Shown here piece by piece: positions 34,624 to 43,138 of a stretch of 64,000 nt of DNA (position 1 is its first letter; each line of letters begins with the position of its first letter). The notes under the pieces are model-generated. The model was not told where the DNA came from and searched no databases. It saw nothing but the letters and a program-made list of their open reading frames with translations. A program made the position numbers and the translations under genes. Origin of the DNA: Actinocorallia aurantiaca (lineage in GTDB: Bacteria; Actinomycetota; Actinomycetes; Streptosporangiales; Streptosporangiaceae). The stretch covers positions 1 to 64,000 of the forward strand of contig NZ_BAAATZ010000008.1 in NCBI RefSeq assembly GCF_039533685.1, in the 5' to 3' direction.

Positions 34624-34769
34624 GCTCACGTTCCTCAGGATGCCAGCCGGATCGGACGTTCTTCCCCGTGGTGCTCGCGTCCCGGCCGCGCTCTCGCCGC
34701 CCAGGCCGCCCCAGCCGCCGTCCAGCGCGCCGCGCTCGGTCCGCCGTCCGATGCCGCCCGTCTCCGCCC

Positions 34770-37514
34770 TCACAATCCCAGCCTCCGTGCGACCGCCGCG
34801 GCCTCGCCCCGGGAGGAGACCCCGAGCTTGGCCAGGATGTTGCTCACGTGCACGCTGGCCGTCTTGGCCGAGATCGACAGGGCCCGTGCGATCTCCCGGT
34901 TGGCGCGGCCCTCGGCCAGCTCGCGCAGGACCTCGACCTCCCGTGCGGTCAGCCCGCGCACCGCCGTCGCGCCGCCGGAACGGGAACGCAGCTCCTCGAT
35001 CTCGGCGAGCAGGGGGGCCGCTCCCAGGTCCGCGGCCAGCTTCCGTGCCCGCTCCAGCCGGTCGGACGCGCCGTGCCGGTCCTCGGGAACCGCGCGCAGC
35101 AGGGCGTAGGCCTCCCGGTAGGGCTGGCCGATCTCCCGCCAGGCCTCCGCGACCCGGATCCAGGCGGGACCGGTTCCGGTGACCGGGGCGCACTCGGCCT
35201 CGAAGGTGAGCCGCTGCGCGGCCATGACCGGCCCGATGACGGGCAGCGCGCCGGCCCGCTCCAGATAGGGCGCCAGAGTCTCCCCGTCCTGGCACGCCCT
35301 GGCCGTCAGCGCCAGCGCCGGCCACGCGTAACGCGCGTCGTCGACCATCCTCCCGGACTCCAGCAGAAGCGCGGACGCCTCCAGAGCCCGGTCGGGACGT
35401 CCTTCGGCCAGCCGGAGGGCGATCTCCAGGCGCAGCACCGCGAACAGGTCCTCGGCCCGGCGCACCGGTCCTCGCCGCGCCACCGACCAGGCCGAGGCCA
35501 GGTAGGAGGCGGCCCGCTCCAGATCTCCCCGGGCCAGATGGATCTCCCCGGCCAGCCCGCGCAGGCTGCCCAGGTGCCGGTTCAGCGGGACGCGCTCGAC
35601 CGCGTCGTCGATCACCTGGAGTGCCTCGTCCCAGCGGCCCAGGGAGACCAGCGGCTCGGCCGTGTTGTAGGCCAGGATGGTGCCCATGATGCGGCCGAGT
35701 CCGTAGGAGACGGCCTCCCGCTGGCCGTCCAGGGCGACCCGGTAGGCCTCCTCGTGCCGGCCCGCCCCCTCCAGCACGTGGGAGGTGGCCAGCTTGTGCC
35801 GCAGCACCTCGTTGTAGTCCTCGCAGCGGCCCAGCAGCGGCTCCATCTCTGCGAACAGCGCCAGGCGGGTCTCGTCCGGCCGGTCGTCGCGCAGGGCCAG
35901 GGTCATCATCGCGGTGAGCTGCGCGGTCGGGTCGTCCGTCAGCCGGGCCACCCGTACCGCCTCCCGCGCGGCGGCCAGGGCCTCGGGCATGCCGTCGGGC
36001 AGTTTGTACAGGTACTTCGCCAGCGAGGCCAGCGCCCTGGCCCGCGCGGCGGTGGGCGGGTGCTCGGGCAGCAGCGCGACGGCCTCCCTCAGGTCGTCGG
36101 CGCCTTCGGCCCGGTGCAGGTGCAGCCGCATCCGGCCTCTGTAGCCGAGCATGTCCGCCCGTACCACCGGGTCCGCGGTGCGCTCCAGCGCAGCGGTCGT
36201 CAGTTCGATCCCCCGCTCGAACTCCCCGGCCAGATCCGCGGCGGCCACCGCGCGCCTCAGCACCAGGATCCGGTCCGGGCCCGAGTTCACCCGGCCGGAC
36301 AGGGCCAGTACCCGTTCGGTGAGCGCGAGCGCCTCGGCGTGAGCCGCCGACCTCAGCGCCTCCTCCGACGCCAGCCAGGCGCTCTCCAGCGCCCTCGGCA
36401 GATCACGCGCGGCGTGCCAGTGGTGCGCCAGCTCGGCGGTGGCCCGGCCCGGAGGCACCAGCCAGGGGCGTTCCTCCAGGGTCCGGGCGTAGGCCAGGTG
36501 CAGCCGGGTCAGCTCGCCCGGCAGCAGATCCTCGCGGACGGCCTCCCGGATCAGCGCGTGCCGGAAGAGGTAGCCCTCCCCGTCCACCGTCAGCACGTTC
36601 CCCGTGACCGCGGGCCGCAGCGCGTCGTCGAGTTCGGCGTCGCCGAATCCGGTCACCGCCGAGAGCAGGCCGTGCTCCAGCCGCTGACCGCCCGCCGCGG
36701 CGATCCGCAGCACCTCCTGGGTCGGCTCGGGCAGCCGCCGCACCCCGGCCAGCACCAGGTCGCGCAGTGACTCCGGCAGCTCTGCGGACTCCTCCCCGGC
36801 CAGTGCCTCGACGAACAGCGGGTTGCCCTCGCTGCGCCGGAAGAACTGTTCGGCGCGGGCCGGATCGTGTTCGCCGAGCATCCTCCGGGTCTCGGCCAGG
36901 GTGAGCCTGGGCAGCTCCAGCCGTTCGACCCGGTCGATCCGGTCGAGTTCGGCCAGCAGGGGGCGCAGCGGATGGTCCCGGTGCAGCGCCTCGCTGCGGT
37001 AGGTGACCAGCACCAGCACCGAACCGGCCAGGTTGCGGATGAGGAAGTCCAGCAGGTCGCGGCTGGAGCGGTCGGCCCAGTGCGCGTCCTCGATCACCAC
37101 CACGACGGGCCCCCGCTCGGCCAGCCGGTCCAGCAGGGTCAGCACCAGCTCGAACAGGCGGGCCCTGGCCTCGGCGGCCGGGATCTCGTCGGGGTCGCCG
37201 AACTCCGGCAGCAGCCGGGACAGTCCCCGCGCTCCGGGCAGCAGGTCCTCGATCGTGCTCACGCCGAGCTCCCTGACCAGACCGCGCAGCGCGGCGGTGA
37301 AGGGCGCGAACGGCAGCAGTTCCGCCGACAGTTCCACGCAGCCGCCGGTCAGCACCCGGGCGGCGGGGCAGCCCGCGGTGAACTCGCGGACCAGCCGGGT
37401 CTTGCCGATGCCCGCCTCGCCGCCGACCAGCACGGCTCCGGGCAGCCGGGCGAAGGCCTCGCGCAGGCGTGCCAGCTCTCCGGTCCGGCCGATCAGAGGG
37501 GAGGCTGGGGGCAT
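34770..37514 (-). CDS. LuxR-family large ATP-binding regulator (LAL) 2
   Basis: A 914-residue LAL regulator of the same layout: Walker A GAVLVGGEAGIGKTRLVREF, Walker B VVVVIEDAHWADRSSRDLLD, a long helical middle, and a LuxR DNA-binding end GLTAREVEVLRELAEGRANR then EIARALSISAKTASVHVSNI. The ATPase and HTH halves are strongly similar to LAL 1 while the sensor middle is more diverged, consistent with an old tandem duplication. ATG at 37514 has no convincing SD. It is transcribed toward LAL 1 and the two are probably in one unit or share control. Confidence 0.92.
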   Translation of the reverse strand: MPPASPLIGRTGELARLREAFARLPGAVLVGGEAGIGKTRLVREFTAGCPAARVLTGGCVELSAELLPFAPFTAALRGLVRELGVSTIEDLLPGARGLSRLLPEFGDPDEIPAAEARARLFELVLTLLDRLAERGPVVVVIEDAHWADRSSRDLLDFLIRNLAGSVLVLVTYRSEALHRDHPLRPLLAELDRIDRVERLELPRLTLAETRRMLGEHDPARAEQFFRRSEGNPLFVEALAGEESAELPESLRDLVLAGVRRLPEPTQEVLRIAAAGGQRLEHGLLSAVTGFGDAELDDALRPAVTGNVLTVDGEGYLFRHALIREAVREDLLPGELTRLHLAYARTLEERPWLVPPGRATAELAHHWHAARDLPRALESAWLASEEALRSAAHAEALALTERVLALSGRVNSGPDRILVLRRAVAAADLAGEFERGIELTTAALERTADPVVRADMLGYRGRMRLHLHRAEGADDLREAVALLPEHPPTAARARALASLAKYLYKLPDGMPEALAAAREAVRVARLTDDPTAQLTAMMTLALRDDRPDETRLALFAEMEPLLGRCEDYNEVLRHKLATSHVLEGAGRHEEAYRVALDGQREAVSYGLGRIMGTILAYNTAEPLVSLGRWDEALQVIDDAVERVPLNRHLGSLRGLAGEIHLARGDLERAASYLASAWSVARRGPVRRAEDLFAVLRLEIALRLAEGRPDRALEASALLLESGRMVDDARYAWPALALTARACQDGETLAPYLERAGALPVIGPVMAAQRLTFEAECAPVTGTGPAWIRVAEAWREIGQPYREAYALLRAVPEDRHGASDRLERARKLAADLGAAPLLAEIEELRSRSGGATAVRGLTAREVEVLRELAEGRANREIARALSISAKTASVHVSNILAKLGVSSRGEAAAVARRLGL

Positions 37515-37832
37515 ATGTCCAGCATGACAGGAGAGTCGGGCTCCGCCCAGTGATTATCGCCGTGAGCGATCATGGACGGCATCCGGACCCGGTGGCCGGA
37601 GGACCCTCTCCGCCCCCCTGCCACCGGGCCGTCGGACCACACGGGAATTTGTGGCTGGCCTGGACGCGCCCTGCTCGGGGCGCACCCGCCCGCGGGCGGA
37701 GACCCGCGGGCGGAGAGGCGAGAGGACACTTCCGCGGCCACCCTCATTGTCGGGCCGAAGGCATCCGTCACATGGGGAGACTTCCCGATACGGCGGCCTG
37801 ATTTTTCAGTACCTGAACTCTTCGGGAAGGAC
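37515..37832. other. gene-free region between LAL 2 and methyltransferase
   Basis: About 320 bp with no credible gene. It holds the upstream region of the LAL 2 gene. A 14-bp unit, CCCGCGGGCGGAGA, occurs twice in direct tandem (37689-37702 and 37703-37716), each containing the palindrome CCCGCGGG. No clear promoter is seen. Confidence 0.6.
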
Positions 37833-38564
37833 CTATCCGGGCACGCGGGCGACGGCGAAGACCGTCTGGCCGAACGGCGGCCGGAAGAGCTTCTCCAGGA
37901 ACCGGGTCGTCGGGATGACGGTCCGGTCGTAGATCTTCACCAGCCGGGGGTCGGGATAGCCCACGCCGCCCCGGCGCACCGCCGCCCACCAGGCGATGCC
38001 GCCCAGGAAGTTGATGGGCTTGAGCACCTCGGCCTCCAGGCCCGCGGCGGCGATGGTGGCGCCCAGGGTCTTGGGGGTGTAGCGGGTGACGTGGCCGACC
38101 TTGCGGTCGAAGTCCCCGTAGAGCTGCATGTAGCCGGGCACCCAGATGACGATGCGGCCGCCGGGCTCGACCACCGCGGCCAGGTCCCTGAGCGCCTGGG
38201 CGTCCTCGGCGATGTGCTCCAGGACGTTCATCATGACGACGGTGTCGACCTTCTGGCGGATCTCCACCTTCGCCGGCAGGGCCAGCGGCAGGACCTCGAC
38301 GCCGTCGTCCTCGGCGTAGCGCTTCCGCAGCTGCTCGACGCAGTACGGGTCGTTGTCGCTGACGGCCAGGTAGTCCAGCCGGCCCGCGAACTGCTCGGAG
38401 AAGTGCCCGAGGCCGGATCCGATCTCCAGCAGCGAACGGCCGACGTGCGGCGCCACCATGTCGTACTCGTACTTGCGGTAGTTGCGCGCCTCGTCGCCGC
38501 CGAGGTGGTTCTCCAGGGCGCCTTCGCCGGCCGCGGGCTGGACCGGCTGGAAGTTCTCAGACAT
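37833..38564 (-). CDS. class I SAM-dependent methyltransferase
   Basis: A 243-residue methyltransferase. Motif I is SLLEIGSGLGHFSEQFAGRL, motif II the acidic end VSDNDPYCVEQLRKR, and motif IV/post I VVMMNVLEHIAEDAQALRDL, followed by VEPGGRIVIWVPGYMQLYG. The PGYMQLYGDFDRKVGHVTRY stretch occurs in methyltransferases linked to lipid or glycan modification, but the substrate is unknown. The gene stands alone on the minus strand between LAL 2 and the IclR regulator. A TAAACT box at 38601-38606 may be its -10; SD is weak (GGAA). Confidence 0.88.
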   Translation of the reverse strand: MSENFQPVQPAAGEGALENHLGGDEARNYRKYEYDMVAPHVGRSLLEIGSGLGHFSEQFAGRLDYLAVSDNDPYCVEQLRKRYAEDDGVEVLPLALPAKVEIRQKVDTVVMMNVLEHIAEDAQALRDLAAVVEPGGRIVIWVPGYMQLYGDFDRKVGHVTRYTPKTLGATIAAAGLEAEVLKPINFLGGIAWWAAVRRGGVGYPDPRLVKIYDRTVIPTTRFLEKLFRPPFGQTVFAVARVPG

Positions 38565-38600
38565 GGGGTTCCACTCGTGCTCGGTTCGGGAATCGGGGCG

Positions 38601-38606
38601 AGTTTA
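38601..38606 (-). promoter_or_regulatory. candidate -10 box of methyltransferase gene
   Basis: TAAACT on the minus strand lies about 36 nt upstream of the ATG at 38564. No matching -35 is evident. Confidence 0.3.
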
Positions 38607-38642
38607 CCGGCTGGTACCCCCTAGTGCCGGGAGTCCGGTATT

Positions 38643-39398
38643 TCAGCTCAGCGCGGCCAGCCGCGAGAGCCGCTCCGCGGCCTCCTGCAGCCGCCTTCCC
38701 TCGCTCCGGACCCGGGGCAGCCGCTCCGTCCGGCAGGAGACGGCCAGCGCGCCGACCAGCCCGCCCGACCCGTCCGTCACCGGCACCGCGACGCAGGCCG
38801 TGCCGAGCGCGTACTCCTCGCGGTCCAGCGAGAGGCCGTCGCGCCCGGCCAGGCCGCGGTCCAGCGCGCCGCGGTCGGTGATGGTGTACGGGGTGAGGTC
38901 GAGCAGCGGGTGGCGGGCCAGGTACTCGCGCCGCCCGTCCTCGTCGAGCTGGCCCAGGAGGCACTTGCCGACGGCGGTGGCGTGCGCGGCCTCGTTGAAG
39001 CCGACCCACAGGTCGACCCGGCGCTCCCGCGGGCCGTCGACGACGTCGACCAGGCTGATCTCGCCCTCGCGGAGGACGGCGAAGTAGACGGCGACGCCCA
39101 GTTCGTCCCGCAGCGAGACGAGGACGGGACGGACCCGGGACAGCGTCACCTGGGCGCGGCCCCGCGCGTAGAGGCCCTCGAGCCGGTCGCCGAGGACCCA
39201 GCACCCGTCGGGCAGCTTGGTGACGTAACCCTCGTGGGCCAGCGTCCGCAGCAGGTGGTAGGTGGTGGCCAGGGGCAGGCCCGCGGCCCGCGCGAGCTGC
39301 TTGGCCGGCGCGCCCGACGGGTGCGCCACCACCGTCTCCATGAGATGCAGCGCACGTTGCACTGAGGCGATCAGCGTCGGTCCGCGTGTGCCTTCCAT
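38643..39398 (-). CDS. IclR-family transcription regulator
   Basis: A 251-residue IclR regulator. The N-terminal winged helix (VQRALHLMETVVAHPSGAPA then KQLARAAGLPLATTYHLLRT) precedes the effector-binding domain with VAVYFAVLREGEISLVDVV, GFNEAAHATAVGKCLLGQL and ALGTACVAVPVTDGSGG, the usual landmarks. The ATG at 39398 or the GTG at 39401 may be the start; no SD is visible. Targets are not evident; the small AT-hook gene lies upstream on the same strand with 53 bp between. Confidence 0.9.
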   Translation of the reverse strand: MEGTRGPTLIASVQRALHLMETVVAHPSGAPAKQLARAAGLPLATTYHLLRTLAHEGYVTKLPDGCWVLGDRLEGLYARGRAQVTLSRVRPVLVSLRDELGVAVYFAVLREGEISLVDVVDGPRERRVDLWVGFNEAAHATAVGKCLLGQLDEDGRREYLARHPLLDLTPYTITDRGALDRGLAGRDGLSLDREEYALGTACVAVPVTDGSGGLVGALAVSCRTERLPRVRSEGRRLQEAAERLSRLAALS

Positions 39399-39451
39399 CA
39401 CGGAAAGCGAACACTGCCCGTGAAGTCAGGTCAAGCCGTTTCGGCAATTCT

Positions 39452-39625
39452 CTAGGCGGGCGGTTCGTCCAGCGCGGTCGTCAGGGGCGGAATGGGACGC
39501 CGCTTCTTGGGACGGCCCGCCGGCTTCCTTGGCACCGCCTCCGGTTCGGGGGCGGGGGCCTCCTGCGGTTCCGGGGCGTCCGGGGAGGGCTGTTCGGGGT
39601 GCTGGACGTCGTCGCTCGTCGGCAT
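39452..39625 (-). CDS. 57-residue proline-rich protein with AT-hook-like motif
   Basis: A small protein in two halves: an acidic Pro/Glu-rich segment (HPEQPSPDAPEPQEAPAPEP) and a basic segment RKPAGRPKKRRPIPPL. The GRPKKRRP core resembles an AT-hook, a minor-groove DNA-binding motif. The start at 39625 (MPTSDDVQ) lies exactly 7 nt from a TAAGGT box; the frame remains open to 39676. It is not a recognised family; the coding potential is supported mainly by the promoter spacing and composition, so it could be spurious. Confidence 0.5.
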   Translation of the reverse strand: MPTSDDVQHPEQPSPDAPEPQEAPAPEPEAVPRKPAGRPKKRRPIPPLTTALDEPPA

Positions 39626-39632
39626 GGCCACG

Positions 39633-39638
39633 ACCTTA
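39633..39638 (-). promoter_or_regulatory. -10 box of leaderless AT-hook gene
   Basis: On the minus strand TAAGGT is followed by 7 nt and the ATG at 39625, without an SD. Confidence 0.4.
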
Positions 39639-39718
39639 GCCACGGCTCTTCCAGCTTTCGGTGAAGCCAGAGGCATGCTTCGCCCAGCCCCGCGAGGACA
39701 CGACGGGCCTTTGCGGAG

Positions 39719-39742
39719 NNNNNNNNNNNNNNNNNNNNNNNN
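39719..39742. other. assembly gap (24 N)
   Basis: A scaffold gap between the AT-hook gene and the end of the thiolase gene. Both flanking genes are intact. Confidence 0.99.
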
Positions 39743-39778
39743 GCGCTGTCCCCCCTCACGGAGGAGACGGGGCCTCGC

Positions 39779-40927
39779 TCAGAGGCGCTCGATGATGGTG
39801 GCGTTGGCCTGGCCGCCGCCCTCGCACATCGTCTGGAGGCCGTAGCGGCCGCCGGTGCGCTCCAGCTCGTGCAGCAGCTTGGCCATCAGGATGCCGCCGG
39901 TGGCGCCCAGCGGGTGGCCCAGGGCGATGGCGCCGCCGTTGGGGTTGACCTTGGCCGGGTCGGCGCCGAGGTCCTTCTGCCAGCCGAGGACGACCGGGGC
40001 GAAGGCCTCGTTGATCTCGACGACGTCGATGTCGTCCATCTTCAGGCCGGACTTCTTCAGGGCCTTCTCGGTCGCCGGGATCGGGCCGGTCAGCATGTAG
40101 ACCGGGTCGGAGCCGGCCAGCGACAGGGTGTGGATCCGGGCGCGCGGGGTCAGGTTGTGCGTGCGCACGGCTTCTTCGGAGGCGATGAGCAGCGCGGACG
40201 CGCCGACCGCGATCTGGGAGGAGACCGCGGCGGTGATGCGGCCGCCCTCGCGCAGCGGCTTGAGGCCCGCCATCTTCTCGAGGGTGGTGTCGGGGCGGGC
40301 GCACTCGTCGCGCTCGACGCCGTTCAGCGGCGCGATCTCGCGGTCGAAGTAGCCGGCCTCGATGGCCTTGCCCGCACGGATGTTGGACTCCAGGGCGAAC
40401 GCCTCGAGGTCCTCGCGGCTCAGGTTCCACTTCTCGGCCATGAGCTCGGCGCCACGGAACTGGGAGATCTCCTGCATGCCGTAACGCTCGGCCCAGCCGT
40501 CGCCGTAGGGCATGCCGGCCTTGACGCCCTCGGGGCCGAACGGCACGTTCGAGCCCATCGGCACGGCGGCCATGTTCTCGACGCCGGACGCGATGACGAG
40601 GTCCTGGGTGCCGGACAGCACGCCCTGGGCGGCGAAGTGCACCGCCTGCTGGGAGGAGCCGCACTGGCGGTCGATGGTGACGCCGGGCACGCTCTCGGGC
40701 AGGCCCGCGGACAGCCAGGAGGTGCGGGCCACGTCCAGGGCCTGCATGCCGGCCTGCGAGACACAGCCCATGATCACGTCTTCGACGGCGGCCGGGTCGA
40801 TCCCGGTGCGCTCGACGAGGGCCTTGAGAACATGCGCGCCGAGGTCGGCGGAGTGAACTCCGGCCAGGCCGCCCTTCCTGCTTCCGACGGGGGTACGGAC
40901 CGCGCCGACGATGTACGCCTCGGCCAC
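39779..40927 (-). CDS. acetyl-CoA C-acyltransferase (thiolase)
   Basis: A 382-residue thiolase. The active-site nucleophile is the Cys of VTIDRQCGSSQQAVHFAAQ, the His lies in NPNGGAIALGHPLGATGG and the second Cys in TMCEGGGQANATIIERL, with the usual NEAFAPV motif. It splits or forms 3-oxoacyl-CoA, in fatty acid or steroid side-chain oxidation, or in acetoacetyl-CoA formation. GTG start with GGAGG 4 nt upstream. The gene is monocistronic as far as visible and its promoter carries a 17-bp inverted repeat at +1, pointing to a TetR-type repressor. Confidence 0.95.
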   Translation of the reverse strand: MAEAYIVGAVRTPVGSRKGGLAGVHSADLGAHVLKALVERTGIDPAAVEDVIMGCVSQAGMQALDVARTSWLSAGLPESVPGVTIDRQCGSSQQAVHFAAQGVLSGTQDLVIASGVENMAAVPMGSNVPFGPEGVKAGMPYGDGWAERYGMQEISQFRGAELMAEKWNLSREDLEAFALESNIRAGKAIEAGYFDREIAPLNGVERDECARPDTTLEKMAGLKPLREGGRITAAVSSQIAVGASALLIASEEAVRTHNLTPRARIHTLSLAGSDPVYMLTGPIPATEKALKKSGLKMDDIDVVEINEAFAPVVLGWQKDLGADPAKVNPNGGAIALGHPLGATGGILMAKLLHELERTGGRYGLQTMCEGGGQANATIIERL

Positions 40928-40967
40928 AACGCCTCCAAAGATCTAGGGGTGGGTTCCGTCCCATTAA

Positions 40968-41015
40968 ACCGAATGGGGTTCGGTCAGTATGAGCTTACCC
41001 GCCGGTACGTGGCAA
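40968..41015 (-). promoter_or_regulatory. thiolase promoter with palindromic operator
   Basis: Reading the minus strand: TTGCCA (41010-41015), an 18-nt spacer, CATACT (40986-40991), then the inverted repeat ACCGAA-N5-TTCGGT (40968-40984) centred just after the expected transcription start. The arrangement is typical for repression by a TetR-family regulator of fatty-acid or steroid catabolism. The regulator is not in this window. Confidence 0.6.
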
Positions 41016-41036
41016 CCCAAGAGTGACCCTGAACAC

Positions 41037-43046
41037 TCATTCCGAGAAGACCCTGGAATCGGAGTCCGCTCCCAGCGACTCGCGGGAGAGGCGCTCCAGC
41101 AGGGTCGCCAGTTCCGGGTGTAGCTCAGGCTGCCAGTCTGCCACCAGGTGGTCCAACGCCAGACGACGGATCCGGAAGATGCGTTCGGCCAGGTCGCGCC
41201 CCGCGCCGGTGACCACCAGCCTCGCGCCGTCGGCGCCCTCGCGCTCGACCAGGCCCCGGTCGACCAGCGCGTCGATGCAGGGCCGGCCCCGTTCCCGCGT
41301 GGTGTGGGCGCGCGCGGCCAGCTCGGCGGCGCCGATCGAGCCGTCCGGGCCCTCCGACGCGATCCGGCACAGCGCCCAGACGCTCCCCGCCGGCAGGTCC
41401 GCTCCCGCGTGGGCGGCCAGGCGGCTGTAGAGCGCGCGGGCGTCCCGGTCGCGGTACAGCAGCCGTGCCAGCGCCAGCTCCAGTTCGGCCTTGGACGTGC
41501 GCGCCGTCGGCGCCCCCATCGACTCGCCCATCCCCGCGTCCCTGGTCGCGGTCCGCAGCGGCACCTCGCGCAGGAACCAGCTGGCGACGAACGCGACGGC
41601 CGCCACCGGCGTCGCGTAGACGAAGATGGTCTGGATCGCCTGGGCGTAGGCCTCGAGGACCGCCTGCGCGGTCTCCGGCGGCAGCCTCCTGATGAGCGAC
41701 GAGTTCTCCTGCAGCGCCGCCGTGTTCGTCCCCGCCGGCAGCCGCCCCTCCCGCACGAGGTCCGCCATGCCGGAGGCCAGCCGGTTGCTGAAGACCGCGC
41801 CGAAGGCCGCGACCCCGAACGAGCCGCCGATGGACCGGAAGAAGGTGTTGCCCGAGGTCGCCGCGCCCAGGTCCCGGTACGGGCTGGTGTTCTGCACCGC
41901 GACGATCAGGACCTGCATGACGCAGCCCAGGCCGGCGCCCAGCAGCAGCAGGTACAGGCTCCGCTCCAGGACGCCGGTGCCCACGCCGAGCCGGGTGCAC
42001 AGGGCCAGCGCCAGCGTGGTGGCCCCGGTGCCCAGAATCGGCCAGATCTTGTACTTGCCGGTCCGTGTGATCAGATGGCCCGAGAGCGTCGACATGGTCA
42101 GCGTCCCGGCCATCATCGGCAGCAGGCTCAGCCCCGACAGCGTCGGGGACACCCCCTCCACCACCTGGAAGTAGACGGCCAGGTAGGTGAGCGCGCCGAA
42201 CATGGCGAACCCGATGACGAACGCGATCAGGCCGCAGATCGAGAAGACGGAACTGCCGAACAGGTGCAGGGGCAGCACCGGCTCGGCCGCCCGCCGCTCC
42301 GCCAGCCACCAGGCGCCCAGCAGCAGCACGGCCCCGGCGAACAGGCCGATCACCACCGGCGAGCCCCAGGGGTACTCGGTACCGCCCCAGGTGGTGCCCA
42401 GCACCAGGCACACCGCGGCGCCGGCCAGGGCGAAGGTGCCCGCGTAGTCGATCCGGTGCCGGGTCTGCTCCTCCTTGCCCCGGAGCACCGTCACGATCAC
42501 CGCCAGCGCCACCGCCCCGATCGGCAGGTTGACGTAGAAGACCCAGCGCCAGCTCAGCGTGTCGACGAAGAATCCGCCCAGCAGCGGGCCCGCCACGCTC
42601 GCCACCCCGAAGACCCCGCCGAAGTAGCCCTGGTAGCGCCCCCGCTCGCGGGGCGAGACCACGTCGGCGATGATCCCCATGCCCAGCGCCATCAGCCCGC
42701 CGCCGCCCAGCCCCTGCAGCGCGCGGAAGCAGATCAGCGAGAACATGTTCCACGAGAGCCCGCACAGCGCCGAGCCGATCAGGAAGATCACGATCGCGGC
42801 GATGTACAGCGGTTTGCGCCCGTACTGGTCGCCGAGCTTGCCCCACAGCGGCGTCGAGGCGGTGCTCGCCAGCATGTAGGCGGTGACCACCCACGACAGG
42901 TGGTTCAGGCCGCCGAAATCGCTCACGATGGTGGGCAGCGCCGTCGAGACGATCGTCTGGTCCAGGGCGCCCAGCAGCATTCCCAGCAGCAGCGCCGTCA
43001 GGATCAGGCCGATCCCCCGGCCCCGCGCACCGGCCTCCCGTGCCAT
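41037..43046 (-). CDS. DHA2-type MFS efflux pump fused to MarR-like domain
   Basis: A 669-residue protein. Residues 12-500 are a 14-helix DHA2 (EmrB/QacA-like) drug/proton antiporter: LDQTIVSTALPTIVSDFGGL (motif D1), GKLGDQYGRKPLYIAAIVIF (motif A) and GPLLGGFFVDTLSWRWVFYV (motif C) are present. Residues about 525-660 are a soluble winged-helix-like domain (LARLLYRDRDARALYSRLAA ... AAELAARAHTTRERGRPCID, ALVDRGLVEREGADGARLVV), similar in pattern to MarR regulators. The transporter would export hydrophobic compounds; the C-terminal domain may sense substrate or bind DNA at the membrane. ATG with GGGAGGG 4 nt upstream. Confidence 0.88.
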   Translation of the reverse strand: MAREAGARGRGIGLILTALLLGMLLGALDQTIVSTALPTIVSDFGGLNHLSWVVTAYMLASTASTPLWGKLGDQYGRKPLYIAAIVIFLIGSALCGLSWNMFSLICFRALQGLGGGGLMALGMGIIADVVSPRERGRYQGYFGGVFGVASVAGPLLGGFFVDTLSWRWVFYVNLPIGAVALAVIVTVLRGKEEQTRHRIDYAGTFALAGAAVCLVLGTTWGGTEYPWGSPVVIGLFAGAVLLLGAWWLAERRAAEPVLPLHLFGSSVFSICGLIAFVIGFAMFGALTYLAVYFQVVEGVSPTLSGLSLLPMMAGTLTMSTLSGHLITRTGKYKIWPILGTGATTLALALCTRLGVGTGVLERSLYLLLLGAGLGCVMQVLIVAVQNTSPYRDLGAATSGNTFFRSIGGSFGVAAFGAVFSNRLASGMADLVREGRLPAGTNTAALQENSSLIRRLPPETAQAVLEAYAQAIQTIFVYATPVAAVAFVASWFLREVPLRTATRDAGMGESMGAPTARTSKAELELALARLLYRDRDARALYSRLAAHAGADLPAGSVWALCRIASEGPDGSIGAAELAARAHTTRERGRPCIDALVDRGLVEREGADGARLVVTGAGRDLAERIFRIRRLALDHLVADWQPELHPELATLLERLSRESLGADSDSRVFSE

Positions 43047-43125
43047 CCGCGCCCTCCCCGGCCCTCCAGGGTCGAGTACCCGAGCCCGTGGGCGGCGGAA
43101 TCTGAACTCCGCGCCAAGAACTGTT

Positions 43126-43131
43126 TATGGT
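43126..43131 (+). promoter_or_regulatory. -10 box of leaderless small membrane gene
   Basis: TATGGT is followed by 7 nt and the ATG at 43139. No SD is present. Confidence 0.45.
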
Positions 43132-43138
43132 GAGTCCC

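Noticed and set aside
31711..35109. A 1132-residue open frame on the plus strand opposite LAL 1
   Set aside because: It is rich in Gln, Arg, Gly and Pro with no domain, and lies antisense to the LAL regulators with intact Walker and LuxR motifs.
37689..37716. A two-unit 14-bp direct repeat as a regulator binding site
   Set aside because: With only two copies of a GC-palindromic unit in a very GC-rich gap, chance or slippage explains it as well; recorded only in the gap description.
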